A DNA stretch of 40,968 bases from Lacisediminimonas sp. (GTDB lineage: Bacteria; Pseudomonadota; Gammaproteobacteria; Burkholderiales; Burkholderiaceae_D), in assembly GCF_030645335.1 (NCBI RefSeq), contig NZ_JAUSNH010000084.1, positions 1 through 40,968 on the forward strand, in the 5' to 3' direction. The position numbers and the translations under genes were made by a program. A model generated the notes under the pieces. That model saw nothing but the letters and a program-made list of their open reading frames with translations. It did not search any database and was not told the DNA's origin. Positions within the stretch are counted from its first letter, which is position 1. The number at the start of each line of letters is the position of its first letter. Positions 7,623 to 18,500 of this stretch are shown here, in pieces.

Positions 7623-8867
7623 CTAGCGGCTGCGCAAATCACTCCTGCTTCCCGACTGATCCATCACCGCACCCAGTTGCATCAGGCTTTGCAAATTGTG
7701 AACCGGCACGAACCGGTCGACGTGCGGCAACATGGCGCGGATCCCGGCCGGCCTGGCTTCAAAGCCCGGGTAGCGCAATAAAGGATTGAGCCAGACCAGA
7801 CTGTTGCAGGAGCGCCTGAGCCGGGCCATTTCCAGTCCGAGTTGCACGGCGTTGTCGCTGTCTAGCCCGTCGGTAATCAGCAGCACCACCGCGCCCTGCC
7901 CCAGCAAGCGGCGGCCCCAGCGCTGGTTGAAGTCGTGCAGGCAGGCGGCGATGCGGGTACCGCCTGCCCAATCCTGCACCGCGCCCGCCACCTTGTCGAG
8001 CGCCACGTCCACGTCGCGCCCGCGCAAGGCGCGCGTGATGTTGGACAAGCGGGTGCCGAACAGGAAACTCTGGACCCGGCTGCGGTCATTGCTCACCGCA
8101 TGGATGAAGTGCAGCAGCATGCGTGTGTAGCTTTCCATCGAGCCGGAGATATCGCACAGGATGACGATTGCGGGCGGCCGCTTGCGGATGGCCCGATAGC
8201 GCAGATCAAGCAGGCCAGCGCCCGACTTCATCATTTGTCGCAGGGTATTGCGCAGGTCGATGCGCCCGCCATGCGAACGCGCGCGGTAACGTCGCGTGAC
8301 GATGCCGGGGAATTGCAGGCGCATGCCGGCCAGCAGTTTTTTGGCTTGCGCGAGCTCTGCCGGCGTCATGGCAGCGAAATCGCGCGTTTGCAGCAGCTCC
8401 TGCGCGGACAAGGTCAGCGATGCATCAAGCTCCATTTCCGGCGGCAAGTCGGGGCTGTCTTGCGGTGGGCGCAGCGCGCCAGGCCAGAGCGCATGGGCCA
8501 GCCGTGGCGACACCGGCACCTGGGTGGAATCCGGCTTGCGCAGTCCGCCGCCGAGTTGCGCCAGCAGCGCCTGCAACTGCTGCGCGCCCCGCGCCGGATC
8601 GCGCCAGAAAAGCTGGAACGCCTGCTCGAAGATGAACTGGTGCTCATGCCGGTTGACCAGCACCGTATTGAGCGTGGCGCGAAAGTCATCGCGCCGATCT
8701 AGGCCAACCACTTCCACGGCGCGCAAGGCGTCAATGACCTTGTCCGGCCCCAGCGGCAAGCCGGCGTGGCGCAGTACGCGCACAAAGCGCACCACATTCT
8801 CGGCCAGCGTACCGGGCGCGGTCGCTGCCGGTGCCGGCCCGGGCCCCTGGTCGCCTGCGGCAGGCAT
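7623..8867 (-). CDS. coxE: VWA domain-containing CoxE-like maturation protein
   Basis: This 414-residue protein belongs to the CoxE/VWA family. The N-terminal half (about 1-200) is the helical CoxE region. The C-terminal half is a von Willebrand A domain with an intact MIDAS: DISGSME supplies DxSxS, and TDGLDSD supplies the later acidic position. In CO dehydrogenase systems CoxE works with the MoxR-type ATPase CoxD in maturation of the Mo-Cu or Mo active site, probably at the cytoplasmic membrane face. The start codon overlaps the coxD stop as ATGA, indicating coupled translation. It is the last gene of the cox cluster. A similar MoxR-VWA pair serves other metalloenzymes, so assignment to this hydroxylase rests on the operon. 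Confidence 0.88.
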   Translation of the reverse strand: MPAAGDQGPGPAPAATAPGTLAENVVRFVRVLRHAGLPLGPDKVIDALRAVEVVGLDRRDDFRATLNTVLVNRHEHQFIFEQAFQLFWRDPARGAQQLQALLAQLGGGLRKPDSTQVPVSPRLAHALWPGALRPPQDSPDLPPEMELDASLTLSAQELLQTRDFAAMTPAELAQAKKLLAGMRLQFPGIVTRRYRARSHGGRIDLRNTLRQMMKSGAGLLDLRYRAIRKRPPAIVILCDISGSMESYTRMLLHFIHAVSNDRSRVQSFLFGTRLSNITRALRGRDVDVALDKVAGAVQDWAGGTRIAACLHDFNQRWGRRLLGQGAVVLLITDGLDSDNAVQLGLEMARLRRSCNSLVWLNPLLRYPGFEARPAGIRAMLPHVDRFVPVHNLQSLMQLGAVMDQSGSRSDLRSR

Positions 8868-9796
8868 CAGCGCCCCGCTTCTTCGTCGTGACGGATCGAC
8901 TCCACCATGCCACTGATCTGTTGGCTGCTGACACTGGCCAGGTCGTCCTGGTATTTCAGCACCACACCCAGGGTGTCTTCCACCGTTTCCGGATCGAGCC
9001 GGATCTTGTCGAGTGCGGTCAGGCAGGCCGCCCAGTCGATGGTTTCGGCCACGCCCGGCAGCTTGTACAAGGGCATCTGCCGCAGCCGGGCAATGAAGGC
9101 CACCACTTCGCGGCTCAGGATGTCCGCCGCCTGCGGCACCTTGCGCCGGACGATCTCCAGTTCGCGCGCCTGGTCCGGATAATCGACCCAGTGATAAAAG
9201 CAGCGGCGCTTGACGGCGTCATGAATCTCGCGCGTGCGGTTGGAGGTGATGATGACCAGCGGCGGCTGCGCAGCCTTGATCGTGCCCAGTTCGGGAATGG
9301 TGACCTGGTATTCGGCCAGTACTTCGAGCAGGTAGGCTTCGAACGGTTCGTCGCTGCGGTCGAGTTCGTCGATCAGCAACACTGCCGGGCCGCTGTCGTC
9401 GCTTTGCAGTGCTTGCAGCAAGGGCCGCCGGATCAGGAAACGCTCAGTGAAAATATCTGCCGCCAGCTTGTCGCGCGTGTCCGGGCCGACTGTTCCCGCC
9501 GCTTCGGCCAGCCGGATTTCGATCATCTGGCGCGGGTAGTTCCATTCGTAAACCGCGCTGGCGGTGTCCAGCCCTTCATAACACTGGAGCCGCAGCAGCC
9601 GCCGTCCGAGCGCGGCTGACAAGACCTTGGCGACTTCGGTCTTGCCGGTGCCGGCTTCGCCTTCGAGGAATAGCGGCCGGCCCATTTTCAGCGCCAGCAA
9701 GATGGTGGTCGCCAGCTTGCGATCGGCCACATAGTCCTGGCTGGCGAGTAAGGCCAGGACTTGGTCAACAGTTCCGGGGAGTGCTTGGGATGGCAT
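8867..9796 (-). CDS. coxD: MoxR-family AAA+ ATPase, CoxD-like
   Basis: This 309-residue ATPase has Walker A GEAGTGKTE, Walker B VLLIDELDRSDEPFEA and the sensor-1 segment VIITSNRTREI, all typical of MoxR/CoxD AAA+ proteins. CoxD acts as a chaperone-like ATPase in maturing the molybdenum site of CO dehydrogenase-type enzymes together with CoxE. The frame extends upstream to TTG 9871 with an ATG at 9856. The ATG at 9796 is used because the conserved family start (VDQVLALLASQDYVADRKLATTILLAL) follows directly, although no good Shine-Dalgarno is visible there; the TTG at 9871, seven bases after coxM with GGAAAG before it, remains possible. It overlaps coxE by four bases. Confidence 0.88.
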   Translation of the reverse strand: MPSQALPGTVDQVLALLASQDYVADRKLATTILLALKMGRPLFLEGEAGTGKTEVAKVLSAALGRRLLRLQCYEGLDTASAVYEWNYPRQMIEIRLAEAAGTVGPDTRDKLAADIFTERFLIRRPLLQALQSDDSGPAVLLIDELDRSDEPFEAYLLEVLAEYQVTIPELGTIKAAQPPLVIITSNRTREIHDAVKRRCFYHWVDYPDQARELEIVRRKVPQAADILSREVVAFIARLRQMPLYKLPGVAETIDWAACLTALDKIRLDPETVEDTLGVVLKYQDDLASVSSQQISGMVESIRHDEEAGR

Positions 9797-9878
9797 CAGG
9801 GCTTTGTTTGGTGAACGCGACGGTGCAAGGCTGCAAGGATTGGTCCGGCCTGTCATCGCAGGCCGGACCAACTTTCCA

Positions 9879-10673
9879 TCAACCCAGCGCTTTGCTCACG
9901 GCGCGCCCGGCCAGCACCGGTATCAGGTGGGCCCGGTATGCCGCACTGGCGTGCAAGTCGGAATTCAGGTCCGCCGCCGGCATCGTCACCGCCTTTGCCG
10001 CGGCTTCGCTGAAATCACGGTCCAGTGCATTTTCAATCGGCGTGGCGCGAAATGCCTGGCTGGCCGATCCGGTAACGGCCACCCGCACTCCGCCCGCGCT
10101 CTTGCCGACGAACACGCCCACCAGCGCAAAGCGCGATGCCGCGTTGACGAACTTGATATAGGCGGCCCTTTCAGGTATCGGAAAGTGGACTGCCGTGATC
10201 AGTTCGTCACTCGCCAGCGCGGTCTCGAACGGGCCGGTGATGAAGTCGTCGGCCGCGATGCGGCGACGATCGGTCTGTATCGTGGCATTGAGCGCCAGTA
10301 TGGCCGCCGGATAGCACGCAGAGGGATCGTTGTTGGCCAGCGATCCGCCGATGGTGCCCATGTTGCGCACCTGGGCATCGCCGATTTCGCCGGCCAGGTA
10401 AGCCAGCGCCGGTATGGCCTGTCGCACCTCGGCCGATGCCGCCACGTCGGCGTGGCAGGTGCCCGCGCCGATCACGATCGTGTTGCCTTCGCGCCGGATG
10501 CCGGACAAGTCTTTAATCTGGCCGAGATCGACCAGCGCGCCGGGCGCAGCCAGCCGCAGCTTCATTGCGGCGACCAAGCTCTGGCCGCCGGCCAGCGCAG
10601 TCCCCTGTGCCTGGCCGAGCAAGGCCACCGCAGCGTTGATGCTGGTCGGCTGGTGCAGTTCGAATGGATGCAT
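9879..10673 (-). CDS. coxM: FAD-binding medium subunit of molybdenum hydroxylase (CoxM-like)
   Basis: This 264-residue protein is the FAD subunit of the xanthine dehydrogenase/CO dehydrogenase family. It has the two FAD loops AGGQSL (about residues 29-34) and the TIGGSLANND segment near residues 111-120. It would pass electrons from the 2Fe-2S clusters of CoxS to FAD and on to a quinone or other acceptor. It starts ten bases after coxL with AAGGAG overlapping the coxL stop, and is followed closely by coxD. The length is slightly below the usual 280-290 residues. The annotation as a CO dehydrogenase subunit is conventional; the true substrate of this complex is open. Confidence 0.9.
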   Translation of the reverse strand: MHPFELHQPTSINAAVALLGQAQGTALAGGQSLVAAMKLRLAAPGALVDLGQIKDLSGIRREGNTIVIGAGTCHADVAASAEVRQAIPALAYLAGEIGDAQVRNMGTIGGSLANNDPSACYPAAILALNATIQTDRRRIAADDFITGPFETALASDELITAVHFPIPERAAYIKFVNAASRFALVGVFVGKSAGGVRVAVTGSASQAFRATPIENALDRDFSEAAAKAVTMPAADLNSDLHASAAYRAHLIPVLAGRAVSKALG

Positions 10674-10683
10674 GTTGGTCTCC

Positions 10684-13092
10684 TTATGCGGCCGTGGTGG
10701 CAGGGGATGGGGCCGCTGTACGGGCCGATGTGATCGCCATCCAGACCCGGTGCGGTGTGGCCGGCATCGCGATGTCGGTTACCCCCAGCGGCGCCAGTGC
10801 GTCGATCACGGCATTGATTACCGCCGGCGGCGAACCGATCGCGCCAGCCTCGCCGCAGCCCTTCACGCCGAGCGGATTATGGGTGCACGGCGTGACCCGG
10901 TTCCCGACCTTGAAGTTGGGCAGGTCTTCTGCGCGCGGCATGCTGTAGTCGAGGTAGCTGCCCGACAGCAGCTGTCCGCTCTGTTTGTCGTAGACGCAGT
11001 TTTCCATCAGCGCCTGGCCGATGCCTTGCGCCAGGCCGCCATGCACCTGGCCCTCCACAATCATCGGATTGACGATATTGCCGAAATCGTCGACGGCAGT
11101 CATCGCCACGATCTCCACCACGCCGGTTTCCGGATCGACCTCGACCTCGCAAATGTGGGCGCCGGCGGGATAGGTGAAATTGGTCGGGTCGTAGAACGCG
11201 GTTTCATCCAGCCCCGGCTCCAGCTCGGTGAGCGGATAGTTATGCGGCACGTAGGCGGAAAACGCCACCTGGCCGAACGGCACATTGCGGTCCGTGCCCG
11301 CAATGCTGAACTTGCCGTCCTTGAATTCGATGTCGCCGGCCGATGCTTCCAGCAAGTGGGCGGCAATTTTCTTGCCCTTGTCGACGATCTTGTCGATCGC
11401 CTTCATGATGGCGGTGCCGCCCACGGACAGTGAACGCGACCCATAGGTGCCCATGCCGAACGGCACCCGCCCGGTGTCGCCATGGACAATATCGATCTGG
11501 TCGAAGGGCACACCGAGCCGGTCGCTGACGATCTGCGCGAACGTCGTTTCATGCCCCTGGCCGTGGCTATGGGAGCCGGTAAATACGGTGATGCTGCCAG
11601 TCGGGTTGACGCGCACCTCGCCGACCTCATACAGGCCGGCCCGGGCGCCGAGCGCGCCGGCAATGTTCGACGGCGCCAGGCCACACGCCTCGATATAGGT
11701 CGAGTAACCTAGGCCACGCAGCTTGCCGCGCTTTTTGGCTTCATCACGGCGCGCCGCAAAACCGGCCACATCCGCCAACGCGATGGCGCCGTCGAGGCAA
11801 GCGTTGAAGTCGCCGGTGTCGTACTGCAGCGCAACCGGGGTCTGGTAAGGAAAGCTGGTGATGAAATTGCGGCGGCGCAAGGCAACATCGTCGATCTTCA
11901 TCTCGCGCGCCACGGCCGACACCAGCCGTTCCACCACATAGGCGGCTTCCGGCCGTCCGGCGCCGCGGTAGGCATCTACCGGCGCGGTATTGGTGAACAC
12001 GCCGTCCACTTCGCAATAGATCTGCGGCGTGGTGTACTGCCCGGCCAGCAAGGTCGCATACAAAATGGTCGGCACCGAGGTGGCAAAGGTCGACAGGTAG
12101 GCGCCCAGGTTGGCCACCGTATGCACCCGCATTGCCAGGAACTTGCCGTCGGCGTCAACCGCCATTTCGGCCAGGCTGGCATGGTCGCGGCCATGGGCAT
12201 CGGTCAGGAATGACTCGGAACGCTCGGCGGTCCATTTCACCGGACGGTTCACTTTTTTCGAGGCCCAGGTAACCACCACATCCTCGGCGTACAGGAAAAT
12301 TTTCGAGCCGAAGCCGCCACCGACATCCGGTGCGATGACGCGCATCTTGTGTTCCGGCAGGCCCATCACGAAGGCGGTCAGCAGCAAGCGTTCGACGTGC
12401 GGATTCTGGTTGGCGACATACAAGGTGTAACTGTCGTCGGCGCGGCTGTAATGGCCGATGGCGGCGCGCGGTTCCATGGCGTTTGGCACCAGCCGGTTGT
12501 TGGTCAGGGGCAGCCGGGTAATGTGTGCAGCGCTGGCAAACGCCGCATCGACTGCGGCCTTGTCGCCCAGGGACCATTTGTAGCAGCGATTGTCGGGGGC
12601 AATGTCATGCACCACGGCTGCGCCTGGCTTGATGGCGTCGCTGGCATCGACGATGGCCGGCAGCACGTCGTAGCGCACATCGACCAGTTCGGCCGCCTCT
12701 TTGGCCTGCATGTAGGTCGCGGCAATGATGACGGCCACCTGGTCGCCGACATAGCGCACCTTGCCCTGCGCCAGCGCCGGATGGGCCGGCTCTTTCATCG
12801 GCTGGCCGGCAACGTCCGTGATCAGCCAGCCGCATGGCACGCCGCCGATCTTGTCAGTGGCCAGGTCCTCGCCGGTGAAGATGGCCAGCACGCCGGGCGC
12901 GGCCAGCGCCGCGCTCTTGTCGATGGCGACGATATGAGCATGGGCATGGGGCGAGCGCAGGAAATAGGCGTGGGTCTGCCCTTGCAGCTCGATGTCATCG
13001 GTGTAGCGGCCGCTGCCGGTCACGAAACGGTAATCTTCCTTGCGCCGGACCGACGCGCCGATGCCGCTGTGGAGTTCAGCTGGAGCATTCAT
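10684..13092 (-). CDS. coxL: Form II CO-dehydrogenase-like molybdopterin large subunit
   Basis: This 802-residue catalytic subunit of a Mo hydroxylase begins [33 protein letters not shown], with GGAGG eight bases upstream of the ATG. It has GGGFGSK in the molybdopterin-binding region, AYRGAGR at residues 374-380 and the catalytic glutamate E748 in GCGEAG. AYRGAGR is the form II signature; genuine CO-oxidising form I enzymes carry AYxCSFR, where the cysteine binds copper. So the fold and cofactor set are clear, but CO oxidation is doubtful and another aldehyde or heterocycle is possible. It lies one base after coxS (TGA-G-ATG). An in-frame extension upstream to 13227 overlaps coxS and is not used. 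Confidence 0.92.
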   Translation of the reverse strand: MNAPAELHSGIGASVRRKEDYRFVTGSGRYTDDIELQGQTHAYFLRSPHAHAHIVAIDKSAALAAPGVLAIFTGEDLATDKIGGVPCGWLITDVAGQPMKEPAHPALAQGKVRYVGDQVAVIIAATYMQAKEAAELVDVRYDVLPAIVDASDAIKPGAAVVHDIAPDNRCYKWSLGDKAAVDAAFASAAHITRLPLTNNRLVPNAMEPRAAIGHYSRADDSYTLYVANQNPHVERLLLTAFVMGLPEHKMRVIAPDVGGGFGSKIFLYAEDVVVTWASKKVNRPVKWTAERSESFLTDAHGRDHASLAEMAVDADGKFLAMRVHTVANLGAYLSTFATSVPTILYATLLAGQYTTPQIYCEVDGVFTNTAPVDAYRGAGRPEAAYVVERLVSAVAREMKIDDVALRRRNFITSFPYQTPVALQYDTGDFNACLDGAIALADVAGFAARRDEAKKRGKLRGLGYSTYIEACGLAPSNIAGALGARAGLYEVGEVRVNPTGSITVFTGSHSHGQGHETTFAQIVSDRLGVPFDQIDIVHGDTGRVPFGMGTYGSRSLSVGGTAIMKAIDKIVDKGKKIAAHLLEASAGDIEFKDGKFSIAGTDRNVPFGQVAFSAYVPHNYPLTELEPGLDETAFYDPTNFTYPAGAHICEVEVDPETGVVEIVAMTAVDDFGNIVNPMIVEGQVHGGLAQGIGQALMENCVYDKQSGQLLSGSYLDYSMPRAEDLPNFKVGNRVTPCTHNPLGVKGCGEAGAIGSPPAVINAVIDALAPLGVTDIAMPATPHRVWMAITSARTAAPSPATTAA

Positions 13093-13093
13093 C

Positions 13094-13570
13094 TCAGGCA
13101 CCTCCCATATTGGCGGCACCAAGCTGGATCGCCTTGACGATGTTGTGGTAGCCGGTGCAACGACACATGTTGCCGCGGATCTGCTCACGCACCAGCGCTT
13201 CCGTGACATCCAAATTGCGCTGCGCAATGTCGATGGCGCACATGATCATGCCGGGCGTGCAAAAGCCGCATTGCAAACCATGGCACTCCTTGAATGCGGC
13301 CTGCATCGGATGCATGTCGCCGTTGGCTGCCGCCACGCCCTCGATGGTGGTCACCTCGGCCCCCTGGAACTGGGCTGCCAGCGCCGAACAGGATTTCACC
13401 GCGCGGCCATTGACCATGACGGTACAGGCGCCACACTGGCTGGTATCGCAACCGACGTGGGTTCCGGTGAGATGCAGGTTTTCGCGCAGCAACTGGACCA
13501 GTAGCGTGCGCGGATCGATGTCCGCGCTGACCGGATTGCCGTTGACGCTCAGGGATACATGAATAGCCAT
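13094..13570 (-). CDS. coxS: 2Fe-2S small subunit of molybdenum hydroxylase (CoxS-like)
   Basis: This 158-residue protein carries a plant-type 2Fe-2S cluster (C41, C46, C49, C61) and a second four-helix 2Fe-2S site (C101, C104, C136, C138), all eight ligands being present. It relays electrons from the Mo site of CoxL to FAD in CoxM. The ATG at 13570 is preferred over an in-frame start at 13654 because AAGGAG lies nine bases upstream and the family consensus begins at [11 protein letters not shown]. As the first gene of S-L-M-D-E, it probably carries the operon's promoter in the 537-bp region upstream. Confidence 0.93.
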   Translation of the reverse strand: MAIHVSLSVNGNPVSADIDPRTLLVQLLRENLHLTGTHVGCDTSQCGACTVMVNGRAVKSCSALAAQFQGAEVTTIEGVAAANGDMHPMQAAFKECHGLQCGFCTPGMIMCAIDIAQRNLDVTEALVREQIRGNMCRCTGYHNIVKAIQLGAANMGGA

Positions 13571-14107
13571 TGCCTCGACTCCTTGTGGGATTTGGTCAGG
13601 GCGATGCAATGGCAGGAAGATGAACGCTGGTTCGCAAGCAGCCCCGGCAAGCAAATGCCGGAGCCGAAGCTGTCGTCCCCTCGTTATCCGATCACCAGGC
13701 AGGTCGCCTCGTTACCGTTTTTATTTTCTTCAGCGCGTTCAGCAGAAAAGGGAGCACAACAGTTACCACGGCCTCTTGCTGCCAGGCCACAGGGTACTGC
13801 CGGCGACAATCCCTTGTTTGCGGAAAATCAATCATAGCAGCAAGCGATGCGTTTGCGCATGGGGGTTCCCGCGCAGTCGCGCCACCTTGATTCAACGCTT
13901 CCCGCCGACAAAAGTAAGCCGAGGTCGTCGCAAACTGCGGCCACCTCGCGAAGGCGGCTGCGCCGCGTAATCCCTACTCTGCCGTCTTGCTTCACAGCAA
14001 GCCAAGCCTGATCCGGTTATCCTCTGCGGGTGCAAGCTCGTTGCCGACGCCCCGCACGGGCACGCGCACCGCCACCCCTGCCCTTGTCCATCAACTCACG
14101 GCATTCC
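13571..14107. other. 537-bp intergenic region between divergent cox and DMT genes
   Basis: No convincing gene is seen. The stretch separates coxS (leftward) from the DMT transporter (rightward). It contains a possible extended -10 for coxS at 13831-13839 and a short GCGGC-TGC-GCCGC inverted repeat near 13960-13975. No sigma54-type GG-N10-GC element was found facing coxS. Confidence 0.5.
13831..13839 (-). promoter_or_regulatory. Candidate extended -10 for the cox cluster
   Basis: The minus strand reads TGCTATGAT, an extended -10 pattern, with only a weak -35 (TGCGCA) 17 bases upstream. It would give a leader of about 250 bases to coxS. The evidence is the motif alone. Confidence 0.25.
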
Positions 14108-15013
14108 ATGCAATCAAACCGTACGCTGACGACCTCCTCCATCGCCCTGCTCACGCTGGCGCCGCTGCTGTGGGCCGGCAATACGGTGACTGGTCGCCTG
14201 GTGCACGACCTGGTGCCGCCGATGACCCTGAATTTTTTCCGCTGGACCATCGCGCTGATGATCTTGTTGCCGTTTGGCGGCCATGTGCTGCGCCGCAGCA
14301 GCGTGCTGTGGCAACACTGGCGCCGATATGCACTGATCGGCTTGCTGGGCGTGGGCATGTACAACGGGTTGCAGTACCTGGCGCTGCAAACCTCCACGCC
14401 GATCAATGTCGCGCTGGTGGGCGCCGGCATGCCGGTCTGGATACTGCTGGTGGGGGTACTGTTCTTCAAGAGCCGGGTCACTCGCCTGCAAATTGCCGGT
14501 TCGGTGGTGTCGATTGCCGGCGTGCTGCTGGTGCTGTGTCGCGGCGATATCGACCAATTGCTGGCATTGCGTCTGGTGCCGGGCGATATCTTCGTCATCA
14601 TCAGCACCATTGCCTGGGCGTTTTACAGCTGGCTGTTGATGCAGCCAAAAGACCCACCCGAAATCCGCGATCACTGGGCCGCGTTCCTGGTGGCGCAGGT
14701 CAGTTTTGGCGTCGCCTGGACCGGGCTGTTTGCGGCGGGCGAATGGATTTTCACGGCGCCGCGCATTGTCTGGGGCTGGCCGCTGATTGCGGCGATTGCC
14801 TTTGTGTCCACCGGGCCGGCGATCGTGGCGTTCCGTTGCTGGGGCGCCGGCGTGCAACGGGTCGGGCCGGCGATAGGCGGATTTTTCTCCAACCTGACGC
14901 CGGTGTTTACGGCGTTGTTCTCGTTGATCTTCCTTGGCGAAGCGCCTCAGTGGTTCCACATACTGGCGTTCGTGCTGGTCATGGTCGGCATCGTGCTGTC
15001 GTCGCGCCGGTAG
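14108..15013 (+). CDS. EamA/DMT-superfamily inner-membrane transporter
   Basis: This 301-residue protein has about ten hydrophobic helices in two repeated halves, each resembling an EamA domain. The first runs from LLTLAPLLWAGNTVTGRLVHD and the second starts near DIFVIISTIAWAFYSWLL. This is the usual size and layout of RhaT/YdcZ-type drug/metabolite exporters. The substrate cannot be told. The ATG at 14108 places the first helix directly after a short polar N-terminus; an in-frame upstream start at 14030 would add a proline/arginine-rich stretch with no coding character. It is transcribed away from the cox cluster and stands alone, with a strong hairpin directly after the stop. Confidence 0.87.
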   Translation: MQSNRTLTTSSIALLTLAPLLWAGNTVTGRLVHDLVPPMTLNFFRWTIALMILLPFGGHVLRRSSVLWQHWRRYALIGLLGVGMYNGLQYLALQTSTPINVALVGAGMPVWILLVGVLFFKSRVTRLQIAGSVVSIAGVLLVLCRGDIDQLLALRLVPGDIFVIISTIAWAFYSWLLMQPKDPPEIRDHWAAFLVAQVSFGVAWTGLFAAGEWIFTAPRIVWGWPLIAAIAFVSTGPAIVAFRCWGAGVQRVGPAIGGFFSNLTPVFTALFSLIFLGEAPQWFHILAFVLVMVGIVLSSRR

Positions 15014-15018
15014 TGAAC

Positions 15019-15057
15019 GGCGGGCAGGGCCGATACTGACCGATCGGCCTGCCCGCC
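15019..15057. terminator. Strong hairpin, likely bidirectional terminator
   Basis: A long inverted repeat pairs the arm 15019-15034 with the arm 15043-15057, with one bulged G and an eight-base loop. It starts six bases after the transporter stop and lies 50 bp past the end of the convergent RND operon. No T run follows, but the stem of about 15 bp is the strongest in the window. Confidence 0.6.
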
Positions 15058-15108
15058 CCAGCTGAGATGTTACTGGTACCACATCAGCGGCGGTATCGCC
15101 CCGCAGGC

Positions 15109-15483
15109 TTAATTGATGGAAAATCGAACGTTGACGACCTTCTTGTCCGCGAAGCTTATCGAAGCAATGGCCTTGCTTCCTTTTACGAGCTTTGCATTCT
15201 CCTTGGTCGACATCGCATTGGGGGCGGACGGTTCAAGAGCCAGCTCGCTTTTCTCTCCACCTGTCAGCACAGTCAATTTGCCGGATGCACCGGCAGTCGG
15301 CATCGAGTTTCCGTGGTCCTCAACATAGATCATCGCCTTTCCGTCCCGATTGACCAGTTCAAAGCTCAGGTCGCTTGCAGATTGCACGACGCCACCATGT
15401 TTCGGTTTGTCGCCGTGTGCGAACGCGCTGGCCGGTAACGATACTGTCAATGCCACCGCCACGAGGGCCATTAGTTTTTTCAT
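15109..15483 (-). CDS. Small exported protein at the end of the RND operon
   Basis: This 124-residue protein has a clear Sec signal peptide (MKKLMALVAVALTVSLPASAFA) and a mature start HGDKPKHGG, rich in His and Lys. The rest is beta-rich without cysteines. GGAG lies six bases before the ATG at 15483. The gene follows the RND pump by 55 bp and ends the metal-efflux operon, so a periplasmic metal-binding or carrier role resembling CusF in position is plausible. The sequence lacks the CusF Met/Trp motif, so I do not assign that name. Proteins of this type are usually left hypothetical. Confidence 0.72.
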   Translation of the reverse strand: MKKLMALVAVALTVSLPASAFAHGDKPKHGGVVQSASDLSFELVNRDGKAMIYVEDHGNSMPTAGASGKLTVLTGGEKSELALEPSAPNAMSTKENAKLVKGSKAIASISFADKKVVNVRFSIN

Positions 15484-15538
15484 TACTTTCTCCAAACTGC
15501 GCAGCGGCTTGAATGGGCGCCGCTGCAAATGCCCCTTC

Positions 15539-18500
15539 CTAATACGCTTCGCGCTCGTGATTGGCGACCAATGCTTCCAGCGGCTGGCGGCCGACCATCC
15601 AGAACAGTAAAGGCGTCAGCAGCGAATCCAATATCGTCGAGCTGACCAATCCGCCAAAAATGACGACCGCAACCGGGTGCAGGATTTCTTTCCCGGGTGC
15701 GTCCGCTGCCAGGAGCAGCGGGACCAGCGCAAATGCCGCAACGAGTGCGGTCATCAATACCGGTGTCAGGCGTTCCAGTGAGCCCCGCACAATCATGGGT
15801 ATTCCGAATGTTTCGCCTTCAAATTTGCAGAGATTGATGTAGTGACTGACCTTCAAGATTCCATTGCGGGTTGCAATGCCCGCAAGGGTGATAAAGCCGA
15901 CCAAGGAAGCCACTGACAGGGAAACGCCAGCGATCCACATCGCAATGACACTGCCGATCAGGGCAAAAGGAATATTCCCCATGATTACCAGGGCCAGTAC
16001 ACCTGACCTGTAGCGTGAATACAGCACCAGAAAGATCATCGTCAGCGAGACCATCGACAAACTGACGATCAGTTTCGTCGCCTGTTCCTGCGCCTGGAAC
16101 TGACCTTCTATGCTGACGAAGTAGCTGCCGGGCAGCGGTGTGACGGATATCGCCTTGCGCACATCGGCAATCACCTTGGACATGTCCGAGCCATCGGTAT
16201 TGGCGTACACGACAATTCGACGTCTGCCGCTCTCCCGTCCGATCTGGTTAGGCCCGTCCCCCTCCTCTACCGTGGCAATTGAGGACAATGGTATGCGGCC
16301 GGCCGGGCTATCGAGCATGACGCGACCCAGATCCTGCGGCGAACGGTTTTCATCCGGCAAGCGAACCACCAGGTCAAACCGTCGTGACCCATCTACCACC
16401 TGGGTGACCCGTTCCCCCGCAGACAGCGTTTCCAATGCTTTGAGTACCTGCGCCGGTGTCACGCCATATTGGGAAGCCTTGCGGTAATCGACGCGCACCT
16501 TGATTTGCGGGATGAGCACCTGACGCTCTACTGACAGGTCCACTAAGCCAGGAATGCTCGCCAGTCGCCCGCGCAGGTTTTCCGCCAGTCCACGCAGCGT
16601 GTCGATGTCATCCCCATAGATTTTCAAGGCGATTTGCGCCCGTACTCCCGAGAGCAGATGATCGAGCCGGTGCGAGATGGGCTGCCCGATTGCAACCGCG
16701 GCCGGGATAACGGCAAGCCGCGCCCGAATGTCGGCCATTACCTCCTCGCGCGTTCGTTCCGAACGCTTCAGGTCCACGTCAATTTCCGAGGAATGGACGC
16801 CTTCCGCATGTTCGTCCAGCTCGGCACGCCCGGTTCGACGGCCAACTTTCGTGACCTCCGGGACCTGACCGATCAGCGTTTCCGCCAGCGCCCCCATGCG
16901 GTTGGATTCAGCCAGCGAGGTGCCGGGTGTGAAAGTCATGCCCATCACCAAGGACCCTTCGTTGAACGGCGGAAGAAATGCGCGCGGAAAAAATGGCACG
17001 GTAGCCGCGGCAAGCATGACCGCTATCGCCGCAGCCATTAAAATCGGCTTTGCACGGGGAAATGACCATTCAAGGACTCTTGCATCCCGCGCCTTCAGAT
17101 AGCGGACCACTGGACTGTCACCATGCTTGAGCTGCTTCATCTTCGGCAGCAGGCAATACGCAAGTACCGGAGTAACCGTCATCGACACCAGCATCGATGC
17201 CAGGATCGAAACGATGTAAGCGATGCCCATTGGCGCGAATAGCCGACCTTCAATACCTGGCAAGGCGAAAAGCGGCACAAACACCAGCACCACAATGACG
17301 GTCGCATAAACAATGCCCGAGCGCACTTCTACCGATGCTCGCCAGATCACCTCAAGGACCGAGGGAGGATTGACTTCCGTACTACGCTGCTTTAATCGCC
17401 GCAGGATATTTTCCACATCGACGACGGCGTCATCGACCAGTTCACCGATCGCAATCGCCAGGCCGCCCAGGGTCATGACGTTGATTGACTGTCCCAACAG
17501 ATGAAATGCGACCGCAGTGACCGCAAGGGACAGCGGGATGGCTATCAGTGAGATGGCGGTAGTTCGTACATTCAACAGGAACGCGAACAAAATGATGGCG
17601 ACGAGAATGGCGCCATCTCGCAGCGCTTCGACGACATTACTGATCGATGCTTCAATGAAGTCGGCCTGGCGAAACAGTACTTCGGGCGCGGACAGACCAG
17701 CCGGAAGGCCTTGCTTTAACTCGCCCAGCGCTTTTTCGATTTCCCTCGTCAGTTTTACTGTGTCAGCAGACGGTTGCTTTTGCACGCTCACTATCACGGC
17801 AGGATTGCCGTTAAGTCCCGCGTCACCTCGCTTGAACGCCGCCGCATAGCGCACTGATGCGACCTGCTCCAGCAATACCGGTGTGCCGTTGCGATAGGCC
17901 ACCGCCAGACCCTTTATATCGCCCAGTCGATTGGTGCGCCCGAGATTACGGATCAGGTATTCGCGACCGTTCAAGTCAATGAATCCGCCGCTGGTATTGG
18001 CGGCAAAGCCACGTGCCGCAGCCTCGATCTGATCGAGCGTGACATTGAATTGCGCCATGCGGGCCGTGTCTGGCTCGATTCTCAATTGCCGAACTTCCCC
18101 GCCAATTGGAATCACTTGGGAGACACCCGATATGGATAGCAGCCTGGGACGTAGCACGAAATCGGCATATTCCCGCGCCTGCATCGGGTCGGCTTTGGAG
18201 GAATCGATCGGCAATGCGATCAACATGACCTCGCCCATGATGGAGGAGACCGGGCCCATCACGGGAGTAATGTCGCCCGGCAGTTGTTCCTTGACCAGCG
18301 TAAGGCGTTCCGACACCAATTGCCGGTTGCGGTAAATGTCCATACCCCAGTCAAATTCCGCATACACAATCGATAAGCCGACACCGGATACCGAGCGCAC
18401 GCGAGTGACGCCTGGCATGCCGTTCAACGACGTCTCGATAGGGAACGACACCAACTGCTCAACCTCTTCCGGCGCCATACCGCCGGCCTCGGTCAGCACC

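Noticed and set aside
13692-13895. Small open frame in the gap upstream of coxS
   Set aside because: It has no Shine-Dalgarno and no recognisable domain, and it covers the likely coxS promoter.
13961-13975. Possible sigma54 promoter for coxS
   Set aside because: The nearest GG and GC pair (about 13940-13955) is spaced nine bases apart instead of ten, so it does not fit the -24/-12 rule.
13940-13980. Short GCGGC/GCCGC inverted repeat resembling a REP-like element
   Set aside because: It is a single copy with a 5-bp stem; no second copy was seen in the window.
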